Source: Chryseobacterium tagetis (GTDB taxonomy: Bacteria; Bacteroidota; Bacteroidia; Flavobacteriales; Weeksellaceae). From it: a stretch of 64,000 nucleotides of DNA. The position numbers and the translations under genes are program-made. This document shows, one piece after another, positions 45,765 through 54,004 of the stretch. Below the pieces are notes generated by a model, which ran no database searches, had not been told where the DNA came from, and worked only from the letters and a program-made list of their open reading frames with translations. Location: the NCBI RefSeq assembly GCF_016735585.2, contig NZ_JAERSE020000001.1, positions 248,001-312,000 of the forward strand. Reading direction: 5' to 3'. Each line of letters starts with the position of its first letter. The stretch's first letter is position 1.

Positions 45765-47182
45765 TGTCGGAAATGCAAGGTAAATATGCAGAACAGAAGC
45801 AAGGAAGAAGAATAAAACCTAATTTATCCATGCTTCAGATTATTAATATGAGCATGGGATTTTTAGGAATTCAGATGGCTTTTGGATTACAAAACGGAAA
45901 TGCAAGTAGAATTTTGGCCAATTTCGGGGCAGATGTTCATGAATTGTCTTGGTTTTGGTTAGTAGCACCAATTACAGGATTAATTGTTCAACCTATTATT
46001 GGTCACATGGGCGATAATACATGGAGCCCGTTGGGAAGAAGAAAACCCTACTTTTTAATTGGAGCGGTTTTGTGTGCAATCGGTTTAGTAATGCTTCCGA
46101 ATGCAGCTTCTGCAACACAATTGATGGCTGCAAATGTTCTGTTATTGGCCGTTATTTTCCTTGCGATGATGGATGCTTCCATCAATGTAGCCATGGAACC
46201 TTTCCGTGCACTGGTAGGAGATATGTTGCCGAAACATCAGGCAACCATTGGATTTTCTGTCCAGACTATTTTAATTGGAATTGGAGCGGTTATTGGCTCG
46301 GATTTACCAAGATGGTTAACGAAAATTGGGGTTTCTAATGAGGCACCAAAAGGATTTGTAGCAGATAATGTGATCTATGCTTTCTATATTGGTGCAGCAG
46401 TTTTAATTATATCAATCCTATATACCATCATCACTACCAAAGAATATTCACCAGAAGAATTTGCAGCTTTTGAAAATGGAAAAGATCATATAGAGCATAA
46501 GTCTAAATTTTCCGATATTTTTAAAGATTTTAATACTATTCCTTCTCAAATGAAAAAACTGGGAATTGTTCAGTTTTTTTCGTGGTTTGCTTTATTTACG
46601 ATGTGGGTATTTACGACAAGTGCTTTGGCAACACATCATTTTGGGCTTTCACCAGATGACACACATTCTGCAGCATTTAATAAAGCAGGGGATTTAACTG
46701 GAAGTTTATTTGGAAGCTATAATTTTTATGCTATTTTCTTTGCTTTTGCTTTAACACCCATTGCGAAATTTATAGGAAAGAAGCAAACCCATGCCTTAGC
46801 TTTGGCTTGTGGAGGATTAGGTTTGATTTCAATGTATTTTATTAAAGATGTTAATAGCCTATGGATTTCAATGATCGGATTAGGGTTTGCGTGGGCAAGT
46901 ATTTTAGCAATGCCTTATGCAATGCTGATAGACTCTATTCCCCAAAAGAAAATGGGTGTGTATATGGGAATCTTCAACTTCTTTATTGTAATTCCTCAGA
47001 TTATTAACGGAATTTTTGGAGGACCTATTGTGAGTGGTATTTTCGGAAAGCAAGCCATCGATTATGTAGTTGTAGGAGGTGTTTGTATGCTGTTGGCTGC
47101 AATATTAACATTGTTTTTCATTAAGTCTGAAAAGGAAACTCCAAAAGAGATTGAAGAAGAGATTCAGCAAGTCCATTTTTAA
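45764..47182 (+). CDS. MFS sugar transporter, SLC45/maltose type
   Basis: A 472-residue inner-membrane transporter with about 12 helices. The N-terminal INMSMGFLGIQMAFGLQNGNASRIL, the loop motif GHMGDNTWSPLGRRKPYFLIG (split; G-D and R-R-K as in the SLC45 family), and the NIAMEPFRAL-like segment NVAMEPFRALVGDMLP point to the SLC45/GPH group that takes up disaccharides such as maltose and sucrose. Its overlap with the NTF2-like gene and its place at the end of the starch locus support import of maltose or glucose into the cytoplasm. Confidence 0.9.
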   Translation: MSEMQGKYAEQKQGRRIKPNLSMLQIINMSMGFLGIQMAFGLQNGNASRILANFGADVHELSWFWLVAPITGLIVQPIIGHMGDNTWSPLGRRKPYFLIGAVLCAIGLVMLPNAASATQLMAANVLLLAVIFLAMMDASINVAMEPFRALVGDMLPKHQATIGFSVQTILIGIGAVIGSDLPRWLTKIGVSNEAPKGFVADNVIYAFYIGAAVLIISILYTIITTKEYSPEEFAAFENGKDHIEHKSKFSDIFKDFNTIPSQMKKLGIVQFFSWFALFTMWVFTTSALATHHFGLSPDDTHSAAFNKAGDLTGSLFGSYNFYAIFFAFALTPIAKFIGKKQTHALALACGGLGLISMYFIKDVNSLWISMIGLGFAWASILAMPYAMLIDSIPQKKMGVYMGIFNFFIVIPQIINGIFGGPIVSGIFGKQAIDYVVVGGVCMLLAAILTLFFIKSEKETPKEIEEEIQQVHF

Positions 47183-47236
47183 AATAAAGAAAGTATAAAA
47201 TATAGAATTTAGTCATATTTTAAAAGACAATACAAA

Positions 47237-47274
47237 GCTGGTGATCGAAGAGATTTTTCGATCGCCATTTTTTA
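47237..47274 (+). terminator. terminator closing the starch locus
   Basis: GGTGATCGAA pairs with TTCGATCGCC (one G-T pair), followed by a T-run. Confidence 0.9.
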
Positions 47275-47321
47275 TTTAACATATCATTAATTTATGAGTT
47301 ATTTTTTTTCAATAAAATCAA

Positions 47322-47329
47322 TATATTTG
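47322..47329 (+). promoter_or_regulatory. -7 box (TATATTTG) of the repeat-bearing surface protein
   Basis: Exact TAnnTTTG match, 39 nt before the ATG at 47369. Longer in-frame starts lie upstream of it and are excluded. Confidence 0.65.
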
Positions 47330-47368
47330 TGTCTACTTTTTACTAAAACTAAAAAACTAAAGAAAAAC

Positions 47369-48616
47369 ATGAAAAAAAACCTACTTTTTGTAGCTATTCT
47401 GGCCAGTATAGCTACTATGAAAGCTCAAACTGGCAATGTGGGAATCAACACACAACAACCTACCGAAACCTTAGATGTAAATGGAACTTTACGCGTTCGT
47501 GCATTAACTGACGGAAGCAGTTCTTCCACTTATGATCAGGTATTGGTGATGAAAACAGACGGAACAATAGGTAAGGCTTCAAGGTCTTCTCTTGGAGGTT
47601 CTGCCAATGGTACTGCAGGTGGACAGGTTTACCTAACGGGTCCAACAGCTCCATATGCTTCCCAAGTTCCACAAACTGTTACCGGGGATGTTCTTATTAG
47701 CAGCAGTGCAGTAACTACGATTTCCAATAATGCAATGACTACAGCTAAAATTGCGGATAATGCAGTTACTTTAGCTAAAATATCAGCAACAGGAACTAAA
47801 GACAATACAACATTCCTTAGAGGAGACGGAACTTGGAATACACCAACAGCAACGGTTGCTGATGGCTCTATAACTGATGTTAAAGTTAATGCTGCCGCCG
47901 CTATTGCATATAGCAAACTGGCACTTAACAATAGTATACAAAATGCAGATATTCAGGCTAATGCAATTACGACAAGTAAGGTTGCCAATAGTACGGTTAC
48001 CACGGCTAAAATTTTCGATGCTTCTGTTACCACGGCTAAAATTGCGGATAATGCAGTTACTTTAGCTAAAATATCAGCAACAGGAACCAAAGATAATACA
48101 ACCTATCTTAGAGGAGACGGAACTTGGGCGACTCCATCAGGAGGTGGCTCTTCAGTAAATGAAGGATTAGGAAGATTAGTAGATGGAACTAACCAGTTGA
48201 TTGGATATGTACAAACAATAGGAACTAATAACTATGTTGTTAAAACATCTAACGGGTATGTTATAACAATTAATATAGATGGTACTTTCTCTGGGATTCA
48301 AACCTATTATGGAGATTCATCATGTAGTGGTACTGTAAAATATATTAATTCAGGGAATACCACGCTGCAAAATAGAAGTGTAAAATATCTGTATTATGAA
48401 GGAACAACCGGGAAATTCTTCAAAATAGATAATGTGAATGCAAATGGGTATGCAGTGAATACCGCGATGGTTGGAGCAGCATATCTATATCAGGTATCTG
48501 GGACTTGTTCTTCATCTACCGCTACAAATTTTGGCTGGAAAGTTGAAGCAACAGAAACAACTCGAGCTACCATTGGATTACCAACTACCATTACTCTTCC
48601 ATTAACATTACTATAA
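47369..48616 (+). CDS. secreted tail-fibre-like surface protein with internal repeats
   Basis: A 415-residue protein; the start is the ATG after the -7 box, giving [20 protein letters not shown] as signal peptide. [19 protein letters not shown] follows, as in the 13568-14296 protein. Residues 110-265 are a repetitive stalk rich in [20 protein letters not shown] units, with a duplicated block ending in RGDGTW. The C-terminal ~150 residues form a different, possibly globular domain. The stalk repeats resemble trimeric phage tail fibres and adhesins. No prophage genes are nearby, so this is a chromosomal surface protein of unknown target. Confidence 0.8.
   Translation: MKKNLLFVAILASIATMKAQTGNVGINTQQPTETLDVNGTLRVRALTDGSSSSTYDQVLVMKTDGTIGKASRSSLGGSANGTAGGQVYLTGPTAPYASQVPQTVTGDVLISSSAVTTISNNAMTTAKIADNAVTLAKISATGTKDNTTFLRGDGTWNTPTATVADGSITDVKVNAAAAIAYSKLALNNSIQNADIQANAITTSKVANSTVTTAKIFDASVTTAKIADNAVTLAKISATGTKDNTTYLRGDGTWATPSGGGSSVNEGLGRLVDGTNQLIGYVQTIGTNNYVVKTSNGYVITINIDGTFSGIQTYYGDSSCSGTVKYINSGNTTLQNRSVKYLYYEGTTGKFFKIDNVNANGYAVNTAMVGAAYLYQVSGTCSSSTATNFGWKVEATETTRATIGLPTTITLPLTLL
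47744..47836 (+). repeat. direct repeat, copy 1, within the surface protein gene
   Basis: A 93-bp unit, from GCTAAAATTGCGGATAATGC to GACGGAACTTGG, recurs almost unchanged at 48035-48127. It encodes the block from [10 protein letters not shown] to RGDGTW. Confidence 0.9.
48035..48127 (+). repeat. direct repeat, copy 2, within the surface protein gene
   Basis: Second copy of the 93-bp unit, in frame, with a few base changes, 291 bp after the first. In-frame duplication or recombination between the copies would change stalk length. Confidence 0.9.
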
Positions 48617-48640
48617 TAAAGAGAAGTTTGTAAAAAGTGC

Positions 48641-48674
48641 AAAAAGCGGGTTCATATTGAATTCGCTTTTTTTA
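48641..48674 (+). terminator. terminator after the surface protein gene
   Basis: A 13-bp stem, AAAAAGCGGGTTC with GAATTCGCTTTTT (two G-T pairs), around ATATT, followed by T. Confidence 0.88.
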
Positions 48675-48761
48675 TTTAAATATAAGAGATAGAATAATCA
48701 AGCACAGAAATCCAAAAATCCTTTCTTACCCTACATCAACATTTTCCGGGTTCATACAGCG

Positions 48762-48769
48762 TACATTTG
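48762..48769 (+). promoter_or_regulatory. -7 box (TACATTTG) of the pirin gene
   Basis: Exact TAnnTTTG match ending 19 nt before the ATG. Confidence 0.65.
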
Positions 48770-48788
48770 TACTATAAATAATCACAGT

Positions 48789-49517
48789 ATGAAAACAGTA
48801 TATCATAAAGCAGACACAAGAGGTCATGCAAATCACGGATGGCTAAATTCTTATCACACATTTAGCTTTGCAGGATACCAAAGTCCTGAAAGAATGAATT
48901 TTGGAGTGTTGAGAGTGTTGAACGACGATACCGTTACTCAGGGGATGGGCTTCGGCACACACCCTCACAGAGATATGGAAATCATTTCAATTCCTTTGGA
49001 AGGAGATTTGGAACATAAAGACTCAATGGGAACCACTGCCGTTATCCAAAAAGGAGAAATTCAGGTAATGAGTGCGGGAACAGGAGTGATGCACAGCGAA
49101 TACAATAAAAATAAAGATCAGGCTGTGAAATTCCTACAGATCTGGGTTTTCCCAAGAGAAGTTGGAGTTGAACCAAGATACGATCAAAAAAGCATTAAAG
49201 AAGGAGAAAAGATCAACGGATTTCAACAGATCTTGTCCCCGAATAAAAATGACGACGGAGTTTGGATCCACCAAGATGCTTGGTTTAATCTGGCTAATTT
49301 CACCAAAGGAAATGGTAAAAACTACATGTTAAACAAAAAAGGAAACGGCGTCTATGCTTTCGTATTAAAAGGAAGTGCCAAAGTGGGAGACAGAATTTTA
49401 AATGAAAGAGACGGTTTAGGAATTTGGGATACCCAAAGTTTCAATATCGAAGCAGTTGAAGATGCCGAAATTCTTTTAATGGAAGTGCCAATGGAATTAC
49501 CAGCTTATTTAAAATAG
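48789..49517 (+). CDS. pirin family protein (YhaK-like bicupin)
   Basis: A 242-residue bicupin. The pirin N-terminus is HKADTRGHANHGWLNSYHTFSFAGY (split; residues 6-30), and the metal-site histidines are in GFGTHPHRDMEIISI and MGTTAVIQKGEIQVMSAGTGVMHSEYN (split). The C-terminal cupin is GNGVYAFVLKGSAKVG. Some family members have quercetin 2,3-dioxygenase activity, but a regulatory or redox role is also possible. The next gene on the strand is 178 bp away, beyond a hairpin repeat. Confidence 0.93.
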   Translation: MKTVYHKADTRGHANHGWLNSYHTFSFAGYQSPERMNFGVLRVLNDDTVTQGMGFGTHPHRDMEIISIPLEGDLEHKDSMGTTAVIQKGEIQVMSAGTGVMHSEYNKNKDQAVKFLQIWVFPREVGVEPRYDQKSIKEGEKINGFQQILSPNKNDDGVWIHQDAWFNLANFTKGNGKNYMLNKKGNGVYAFVLKGSAKVGDRILNERDGLGIWDTQSFNIEAVEDAEILLMEVPMELPAYLK

Positions 49518-49545
49518 TTAAAGACAAACAATTTCGCAGAATAAA

Positions 49546-49604
49546 ATCCCCCTCCATTGGAGGGGTGGCGAAAATTCAGAAAGAATTTTTGACGGGGTGG
49601 TTAA
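49546..49604. repeat. dispersed double-hairpin repeat, copy 1
   Basis: Two short hairpins in tandem: CCCCTCC-ATT-GGAGGGG, then AAAATTC-AGAAA-GAATTTT, followed by GACGGGGTGGTTA. The second copy is at 52120-52175. It lies between the pirin and FMN reductase genes. Confidence 0.85.
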
Positions 49605-49695
49605 AAATAAAAAATATTAGATTGTAACAAAAATCTTCCCGACATTTGCGTTAACAATTAAACGAAAACTTATTTTTAAAATAATATAGAAAACA

Positions 49696-50247
49696 ATGAA
49701 AATTTTAGCAATAGCAGGAAGTAATTCCGAAACGTCAATTAATAAATTATTAGTTTCTTACGCAACTTCGTTAGTTGAAAACGCAGAAGTGGAAATCGTT
49801 GATATGAATGATTTTGAAATGCCGATCTATAAACATCAGAGAGAAGTAGAAAGCGGAGTTCCTCAACAGGCTGTAAATTTTGCGGAAAAAATAGATGCAG
49901 CCGACTTACTTTTAGTTTCTTTGTCAGAGCATAACGGAACCTATTCAACAGCATTCAAAAATGTCTTCGATTGGACTTCAAGAATTAAAAACAGAGCAGT
50001 TTGGAATGAAGTTCCGATGCTATTAATGGCTACAGCTCCTGGTGGAAGAGGTGGTCTGGGAGTTTTGGAAGCTGCAGAAAAGCGTTTTCCTTTGCATGGT
50101 GGAAATATCATAGATACTTTTACGCTTCCTTTCTTTAATGACAATTTTGACAAATCGGCTCAGAAGATTTCTAATGAAGAGAAAGACAACGAATTAAAAG
50201 AGAAAATCAAGAAAATTTCTGCCATCGAATCTATCCTTGAAAAATAG
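49696..50247 (+). CDS. NADPH-dependent FMN reductase family protein
   Basis: A 183-residue flavodoxin-fold protein. The phosphate loop is ILAIAGSNSETSINKLLVSY at residues 3-22. The motif ADLLLVSLSEHNGTYSTAFKNVFDWTSR (split, about 73-100) is the family's flavin-binding signature (PEYN-like as SEHN). It would reduce FMN or another small substrate, possibly a quinone or azo compound, with NAD(P)H. It begins after the hairpin repeat and is followed by the promoter of the purine cluster. Confidence 0.92.
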   Translation: MKILAIAGSNSETSINKLLVSYATSLVENAEVEIVDMNDFEMPIYKHQREVESGVPQQAVNFAEKIDAADLLLVSLSEHNGTYSTAFKNVFDWTSRIKNRAVWNEVPMLLMATAPGGRGGLGVLEAAEKRFPLHGGNIIDTFTLPFFNDNFDKSAQKISNEEKDNELKEKIKKISAIESILEK

Positions 50248-50249
50248 AT

Positions 50250-50279
50250 TTGAAAATTAATATAAAATTAATATCTTTG
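50250..50279 (+). promoter_or_regulatory. promoter of the purM leader and purine cluster
   Basis: A -33 TTG at 50250-50252, a 19-nt spacer and the -7 box TATCTTTG at 50272-50279. Both elements and the spacing fit the Bacteroidota consensus. It lies immediately after the FMN reductase stop codon (50245-50247). Confidence 0.82.
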
Positions 50280-50293
50280 CAAAAAGAAAAAAG

Positions 50294-50368
50294 ATGAAAA
50301 TTCAGACCTCCTCTAATCAATATTTTTCCAAGAAAGGGAATATTGTGGGCTCTGAAATTCTGAGATAA
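50294..50368 (+). CDS. 24-codon leader ORF upstream of purM
   Basis: ATG to TAA, encoding MKIQTSSNQYFS-KKGNIVGSEILR, begins about 15 nt after the -7 box. It is too short to be found by usual gene callers. A terminator hairpin starts 7 nt after its stop and purM follows. Within it, CAATATT pairs with AATATTG around a C/G-rich inner part, so an RNA hairpin overlaps the ORF. This is the layout of a leader-peptide or RNA-based attenuator. I do not recognise the peptide or any ligand class, and translation is unproven. Confidence 0.55.
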   Translation: MKIQTSSNQYFSKKGNIVGSEILR

Positions 50369-50374
50369 AACAAC

Positions 50375-50407
50375 GGCCGATAATCTAACAAGATTGTCGG
50401 CTTTTTT
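50375..50407 (+). terminator. intrinsic terminator (attenuator) upstream of purM
   Basis: GCCGATAATCT pairs with AGATTGTCGGC (one G-T pair) around AACA, followed by six T. It lies between the leader ORF and the purM start, where a terminator has no gene to end other than the leader. Confidence 0.88.
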
Positions 50408-50455
50408 GTTTTCTAAATTTGAATAAAAAGTTTGAAATAAATTTCTAAAGTAAAC

Positions 50456-51448
50456 ATGAGCAACACGTACAAATCAGCAGGAGTAGACAAAGAAGAAGGA
50501 TACAAAACCGTTGACAAGATCAAGAAAGCGGTTGGGGAAACTCACAATTCCAATGTATTGAATCATTTGGGAAGTTTTGGAGCTTTCTACGAAATCGGCG
50601 GATACAAAAATCCTGTTTTGGTTTCAGGAACAGACGGTGTGGGAACAAAGCTTAAAGTAGCTTTAGACTCAAAAAAATACGACTCTATCGGAGTAGACTG
50701 TTTCGCAATGTGTGCGAATGACATTCTTTGTCATGGTGCAAAACCATTATTCTTCTTAGATTATTTGGCTTGCGGAAAACTGGATTCAGAAATCGCTGCT
50801 GAAATCGTTTTAGGAATGGTAGAAGCTTGTAAAGACAACAACTGTGCATTAATCGGTGGTGAAACTGCTGAAATGCCGGGAATGTACCAACCTGGAGATT
50901 ATGATGTTGCCGGATTCTGCGTAGGAATCGTTGAAAAAGACCAGATTATTGATGGTACAAAAATCAAAACAGGTGATAAAATCATCGCGTTGCCAAGTTC
51001 AGGTTTCCATTCAAACGGATTCTCTTTAGTAAGAAAAGTATTCCCTGATTTCAACGAAGAATTTGAAGGAAAACCTTTATATGAGACTCTTTTAGTTCCT
51101 ACAAGATTATATTATCAAGATATTCATAAAGTACTTCCTGAAGTAGAAGTTGCAGGAATCGCTCACATTACAGGTGGTGGATTATATGAGAATATTCCAA
51201 GAATTATCGGTGATGGATTATGTGCTTCAATCGATGCTTCAAAAATCCAGATTCCAAGTATTATGTTGGAGTTGGAGAAAAGAGGTGGAGTAGCTCGTGA
51301 AGAAATGTTCGGAACATTCAATATGGGTGTCGGAATGATTGTAGTAGTAGATGCTGAAAAAGCTGAAAAAGTACTAAGTCTTCTTGATGATGCTTACGAA
51401 ATCGGAGAAATCACAGAAGGAAGCGAGAAGATCGATTTAAAATTTTAA
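50456..51448 (+). CDS. purM: phosphoribosylformylglycinamidine cyclo-ligase (AIR synthase)
   Basis: A 330-residue enzyme of the PurM/PurL ATP-binding fold. It closes the imidazole ring of AIR using ATP (step 5 of purine synthesis). Signatures are YKSAGVDKEEGYKTVDKIK at the start, LVSGTDGVGTKLKVA near residue 57, GVDCFAMCANDILCHGAKPLFFLDY (split), and ALIGGETAEMPGMY. The C-terminal half has ITGGGLYENIPRI and GMIVVVDAE. It is the first gene of a purine cluster and follows a leader ORF and attenuator. It is divided from purN by only 80 bp. Confidence 0.97.
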   Translation: MSNTYKSAGVDKEEGYKTVDKIKKAVGETHNSNVLNHLGSFGAFYEIGGYKNPVLVSGTDGVGTKLKVALDSKKYDSIGVDCFAMCANDILCHGAKPLFFLDYLACGKLDSEIAAEIVLGMVEACKDNNCALIGGETAEMPGMYQPGDYDVAGFCVGIVEKDQIIDGTKIKTGDKIIALPSSGFHSNGFSLVRKVFPDFNEEFEGKPLYETLLVPTRLYYQDIHKVLPEVEVAGIAHITGGGLYENIPRIIGDGLCASIDASKIQIPSIMLELEKRGGVAREEMFGTFNMGVGMIVVVDAEKAEKVLSLLDDAYEIGEITEGSEKIDLKF

Positions 51449-51500
51449 ATAAATAGAATGTAGTAGTAGAAAGTGAACTTAAGGTAAACAAAAGTCACTT

Positions 51501-51523
51501 TTAACTTCTAACTTCTAACTTCT
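51501..51523 (+). repeat. short tandem repeat (TAACTTC)
   Basis: Three copies of TAACTTC in tandem and a partial fourth, 6 nt before purN. An AAAGTGA/TCACTTT pair lies just upstream. It may be a slippage tract; no function is evident. Confidence 0.8.
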
Positions 51524-51528
51524 AATTA

Positions 51529-52095
51529 ATGAAAAACTTAGTTATACTCGTTTCAGGTTCAGGAACCAATCTGCAGAGAATTATCGATACTATTGATAAC
51601 GGAGAGATCCAGAATGCAAAAGTATCTTTAGTGATTGCTGACAGAGAATGTTACGGGCTTGAAAGAGCGAAAAATCATAATATAGATAACGTTTTAATTC
51701 CCAGAGGAAAAAACTTCAGCAATGAATTGAATAAAATCATTCCTGAAAATACAGATCTAATTGTATTGGCCGGATTTTTATCCATTCTAAAACCTGAGTT
51801 TTGTGAACTTTGGAAAGGGAAAATAATCAATATACATCCAGCTTTACTGCCAAAATTCGGGGGAAAAGGAATGTGGGGGCATCATGTTCACCATGCAGTA
51901 ATTAAAGCTAAAGAAAAAGAAAGCGGGGCAACCGTACATTTTGTCACTTCAGGAATTGACGAAGGAGAAGCTATTCTTCAAAAATCATTTGAGGTAACAG
52001 AAAATGATACTCCGGAAACTGTTGCTGAAAAAATTCATATCATTGAATATGAGATTTTTCCAAAAGCAATTAATAAAGTATTGAATAATAATTAA
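51529..52095 (+). CDS. purN: phosphoribosylglycinamide formyltransferase
   Basis: A 188-residue enzyme that transfers formyl from 10-formyl-THF to GAR. Signatures are MKNLVILVSGSGTNLQRII at the start, VLIPRGKNFSNELN, LIVLAGFLSIL, the catalytic Asn-His region IINIHPALLPKFGGKGMWG, HHAVIKAKEKESGATVHFV and DEGEAILQ with its catalytic Asp. Second gene of the purine cluster. It is separated from purH by 302 bp of repeats. Confidence 0.97.
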   Translation: MKNLVILVSGSGTNLQRIIDTIDNGEIQNAKVSLVIADRECYGLERAKNHNIDNVLIPRGKNFSNELNKIIPENTDLIVLAGFLSILKPEFCELWKGKIINIHPALLPKFGGKGMWGHHVHHAVIKAKEKESGATVHFVTSGIDEGEAILQKSFEVTENDTPETVAEKIHIIEYEIFPKAINKVLNNN

Positions 52096-52119
52096 ACACA
52101 AATTATTAGCGATACAAAA

Positions 52120-52175
52120 ATTCCCCTCCTTTGGAGGGGGGGCAAAATTCAGAAAGAATTTTGACGGGGTGGTTA
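52120..52175. repeat. dispersed double-hairpin repeat, copy 2
   Basis: Same unit as 49546-49604: CCCCTCC-TTT-GGAGGGG, then AAATTC-AGAAA-GAATTT, then GACGGGGTGGTTA, with a few differences. It lies between purN and purH. Confidence 0.85.
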
Positions 52176-52180
52176 AAGAT

Positions 52181-52256
52181 ACCCAAACTTTGCTGAGTGA
52201 AACGCCTTTGCGAATAAAATATCAAGTAAAAAACTTAGCACTCTTTGCGTTAAAAA
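52181..52256. repeat. dispersed intergenic repeat, copy 2 (TTTGCTGAGTGAAACGCCT family)
   Basis: Shares CCCAAACTTT, TTTGCTGAGTGAAACGCCT, an AAAACTTA element and CTTTGCGT with 45121-45217. It directly follows the double-hairpin repeat. Confidence 0.7.
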
Positions 52257-52352
52257 GGGACAATCAATAAAACACAATTAGATTTTAAATATTTCGAAAA
52301 ACAAGATAAAATCTAAGTAAAATAAAAGTAAAATCGGAGGTGAAAGACCCGG

Positions 52353-52376
52353 TTTACAGTTTGAAATAGCTGTAAA
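52353..52376 (+). promoter_or_regulatory. hairpin in the purH leader
   Basis: TTTACAG pairs with CTGTAAA around 10 nt, about 20 nt before the purH ATG, preceded by GGAGGTGAAAGACCCGG. It has no T-run suited to a terminator. It may be a structured leader; no known riboswitch was matched. Confidence 0.4.
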
Positions 52377-52397
52377 AAGTAAAAAATCGAAAGTAAA

Positions 52398-53915
52398 ATG
52401 AGCAAAAAAAGAGTTTTAATCAGTGTTTCTGACAAGAGCGGATTAATTGAATTCGCGCAGTTTTTGGAAGCCCAAAACTATGAATTGATTTCTACGGGAG
52501 GGACGTTCAAACATTTGAAAGACGCTGGTTTAAATCCAATTCAGATTGATGAGGTTACCAATTTCCCTGAGATGTTGGACGGAAGAGTGAAGACATTACA
52601 CCCGAAAGTTCACGGTGGTTTGTTGGCAGTGCGTTCAAACGAAGACCACATGAAAACAGTTCAGGAGCATGGAATTGGTCTGATTGACATGGTAATTGTG
52701 AATCTTTATCCTTTCTTTGAAAATGTAAACAAAAACATTTCTCTTCACGAAAAGGTAGAATTCATCGATATCGGAGGTCCTTCAATGCTTCGTTCTGCAG
52801 CTAAAAACTTTGATTCTGTGACGGTAATTACTGATGTTGAAGATTATACAGCAGTAAAGATCGAAATGGAGCAAAACGGGGACACGTACATTGAAACCCG
52901 TAAAAAGCTGGCAGGAAAAGTATTCAACCTTACTTCTGCTTATGATGCAGCTATTTCAAGAATGCTTTTAGAGGAAGATTATCCTACTTATTTGAATGCA
53001 TCTTACAAAAAAGTTGCTGATCTTAGATATGGTGAAAATCCACATCAGACAGCGGCTTATTACGTTTCTACTTTCGAAAACGGCGCTATGAAAGATTTCG
53101 AACAATTGGGAGGTAAGGAGTTGTCTTTCAATAACCTTCGTGATATGGATCTTTGCTGGAAAGTGGTTACAGAATTCAAAGAAGAAATGGCTTGTTGTGC
53201 AGTGAAGCACTCTACACCTTGTGGAGTGGCGATCGGAACTTCAGCACTGGAAACTTATCAAAAAACTTTCGAATGTGATCCGGTTTCAATCTTTGGCGGA
53301 ATTGTTGCAATGAACTATAAAATCGACGCTGCAACAGCTGAAGAATTAAACAAAACATTCCTTGAAATTGTTATGGCTCCTGCGTTTGACGAAGAAGCTT
53401 TGGAAATTTTAAGAAAGAAGAAAAACTTAAGAATTATAAAAATCGTAAACCCTGTTTCAGATAAACAGACTTGGGTAAAGGTTGATGGCGGAATCTTAGT
53501 TCAGGATAATGACAGTATTTTCTCTGATGATATTAAAGTTGTAACAGAAACTCAGCCTACAGAAGAGCAGAAAAAAGCATTATTGTTCTCTCAGAGAGTA
53601 GTAAAATATGTGAAATCTAATGCCATTGTAGTTTCAAACGGAATTCAGGCTTTCGGAATCGGAGGTGGACAGGTAAACAGAATCTGGGCAACTCAACAGG
53701 CGATTGAAAGAGCGAAAGAAAAATTCTCAGGAGACTTAGTGTTGGCTTCTGACGCATTTTTCCCTTTCCGTGACGTGGTAGATTTCTGTGCTCAGGAAGG
53801 GATTACTGCAATTATTCAGCCGGGAGGAAGTGTAAAAGACCAAGACAGCATCGAGGCGGCAAATGAGCACAAAATTCCGATGATGTTTACTGGAATTAGA
53901 CATTTTTTCCATTAA
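52398..53915 (+). CDS. purH: bifunctional AICAR transformylase / IMP cyclohydrolase
   Basis: A 505-residue two-domain enzyme for the last two steps to IMP. The N-terminal MGS-like cyclohydrolase domain (about 1-190) begins [21 protein letters not shown] and has [27 protein letters not shown] and [17 protein letters not shown]. The C-terminal transformylase has [18 protein letters not shown], the catalytic [11 protein letters not shown] and the [24 protein letters not shown] end (split). Length is normal. Third gene of the purine cluster. Confidence 0.98.
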   Translation: MSKKRVLISVSDKSGLIEFAQFLEAQNYELISTGGTFKHLKDAGLNPIQIDEVTNFPEMLDGRVKTLHPKVHGGLLAVRSNEDHMKTVQEHGIGLIDMVIVNLYPFFENVNKNISLHEKVEFIDIGGPSMLRSAAKNFDSVTVITDVEDYTAVKIEMEQNGDTYIETRKKLAGKVFNLTSAYDAAISRMLLEEDYPTYLNASYKKVADLRYGENPHQTAAYYVSTFENGAMKDFEQLGGKELSFNNLRDMDLCWKVVTEFKEEMACCAVKHSTPCGVAIGTSALETYQKTFECDPVSIFGGIVAMNYKIDAATAEELNKTFLEIVMAPAFDEEALEILRKKKNLRIIKIVNPVSDKQTWVKVDGGILVQDNDSIFSDDIKVVTETQPTEEQKKALLFSQRVVKYVKSNAIVVSNGIQAFGIGGGQVNRIWATQQAIERAKEKFSGDLVLASDAFFPFRDVVDFCAQEGITAIIQPGGSVKDQDSIEAANEHKIPMMFTGIRHFFH

Positions 53916-53945
53916 TTAAAATAGAATTAAAAAATAATTTTGAGA

Positions 53946-53977
53946 TTGTATTTATAGCATTCAAAATTATATATTTG
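53946..53977 (+). promoter_or_regulatory. promoter of purD
   Basis: A -33 TTG at 53946-53948, a 21-nt spacer and -7 TATATTTG at 53970-53977, 27 nt before the purD ATG. purD may therefore be transcribed separately from purH. Confidence 0.7.
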
Positions 53978-54004
53978 TACAATAGACTAGATAATAATTA
54001 AAGT

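Noticed and set aside
51501..51523. CRISPR or larger tandem array
   Set aside because: Only three 7-bp units without spacers; no cas genes in the window.
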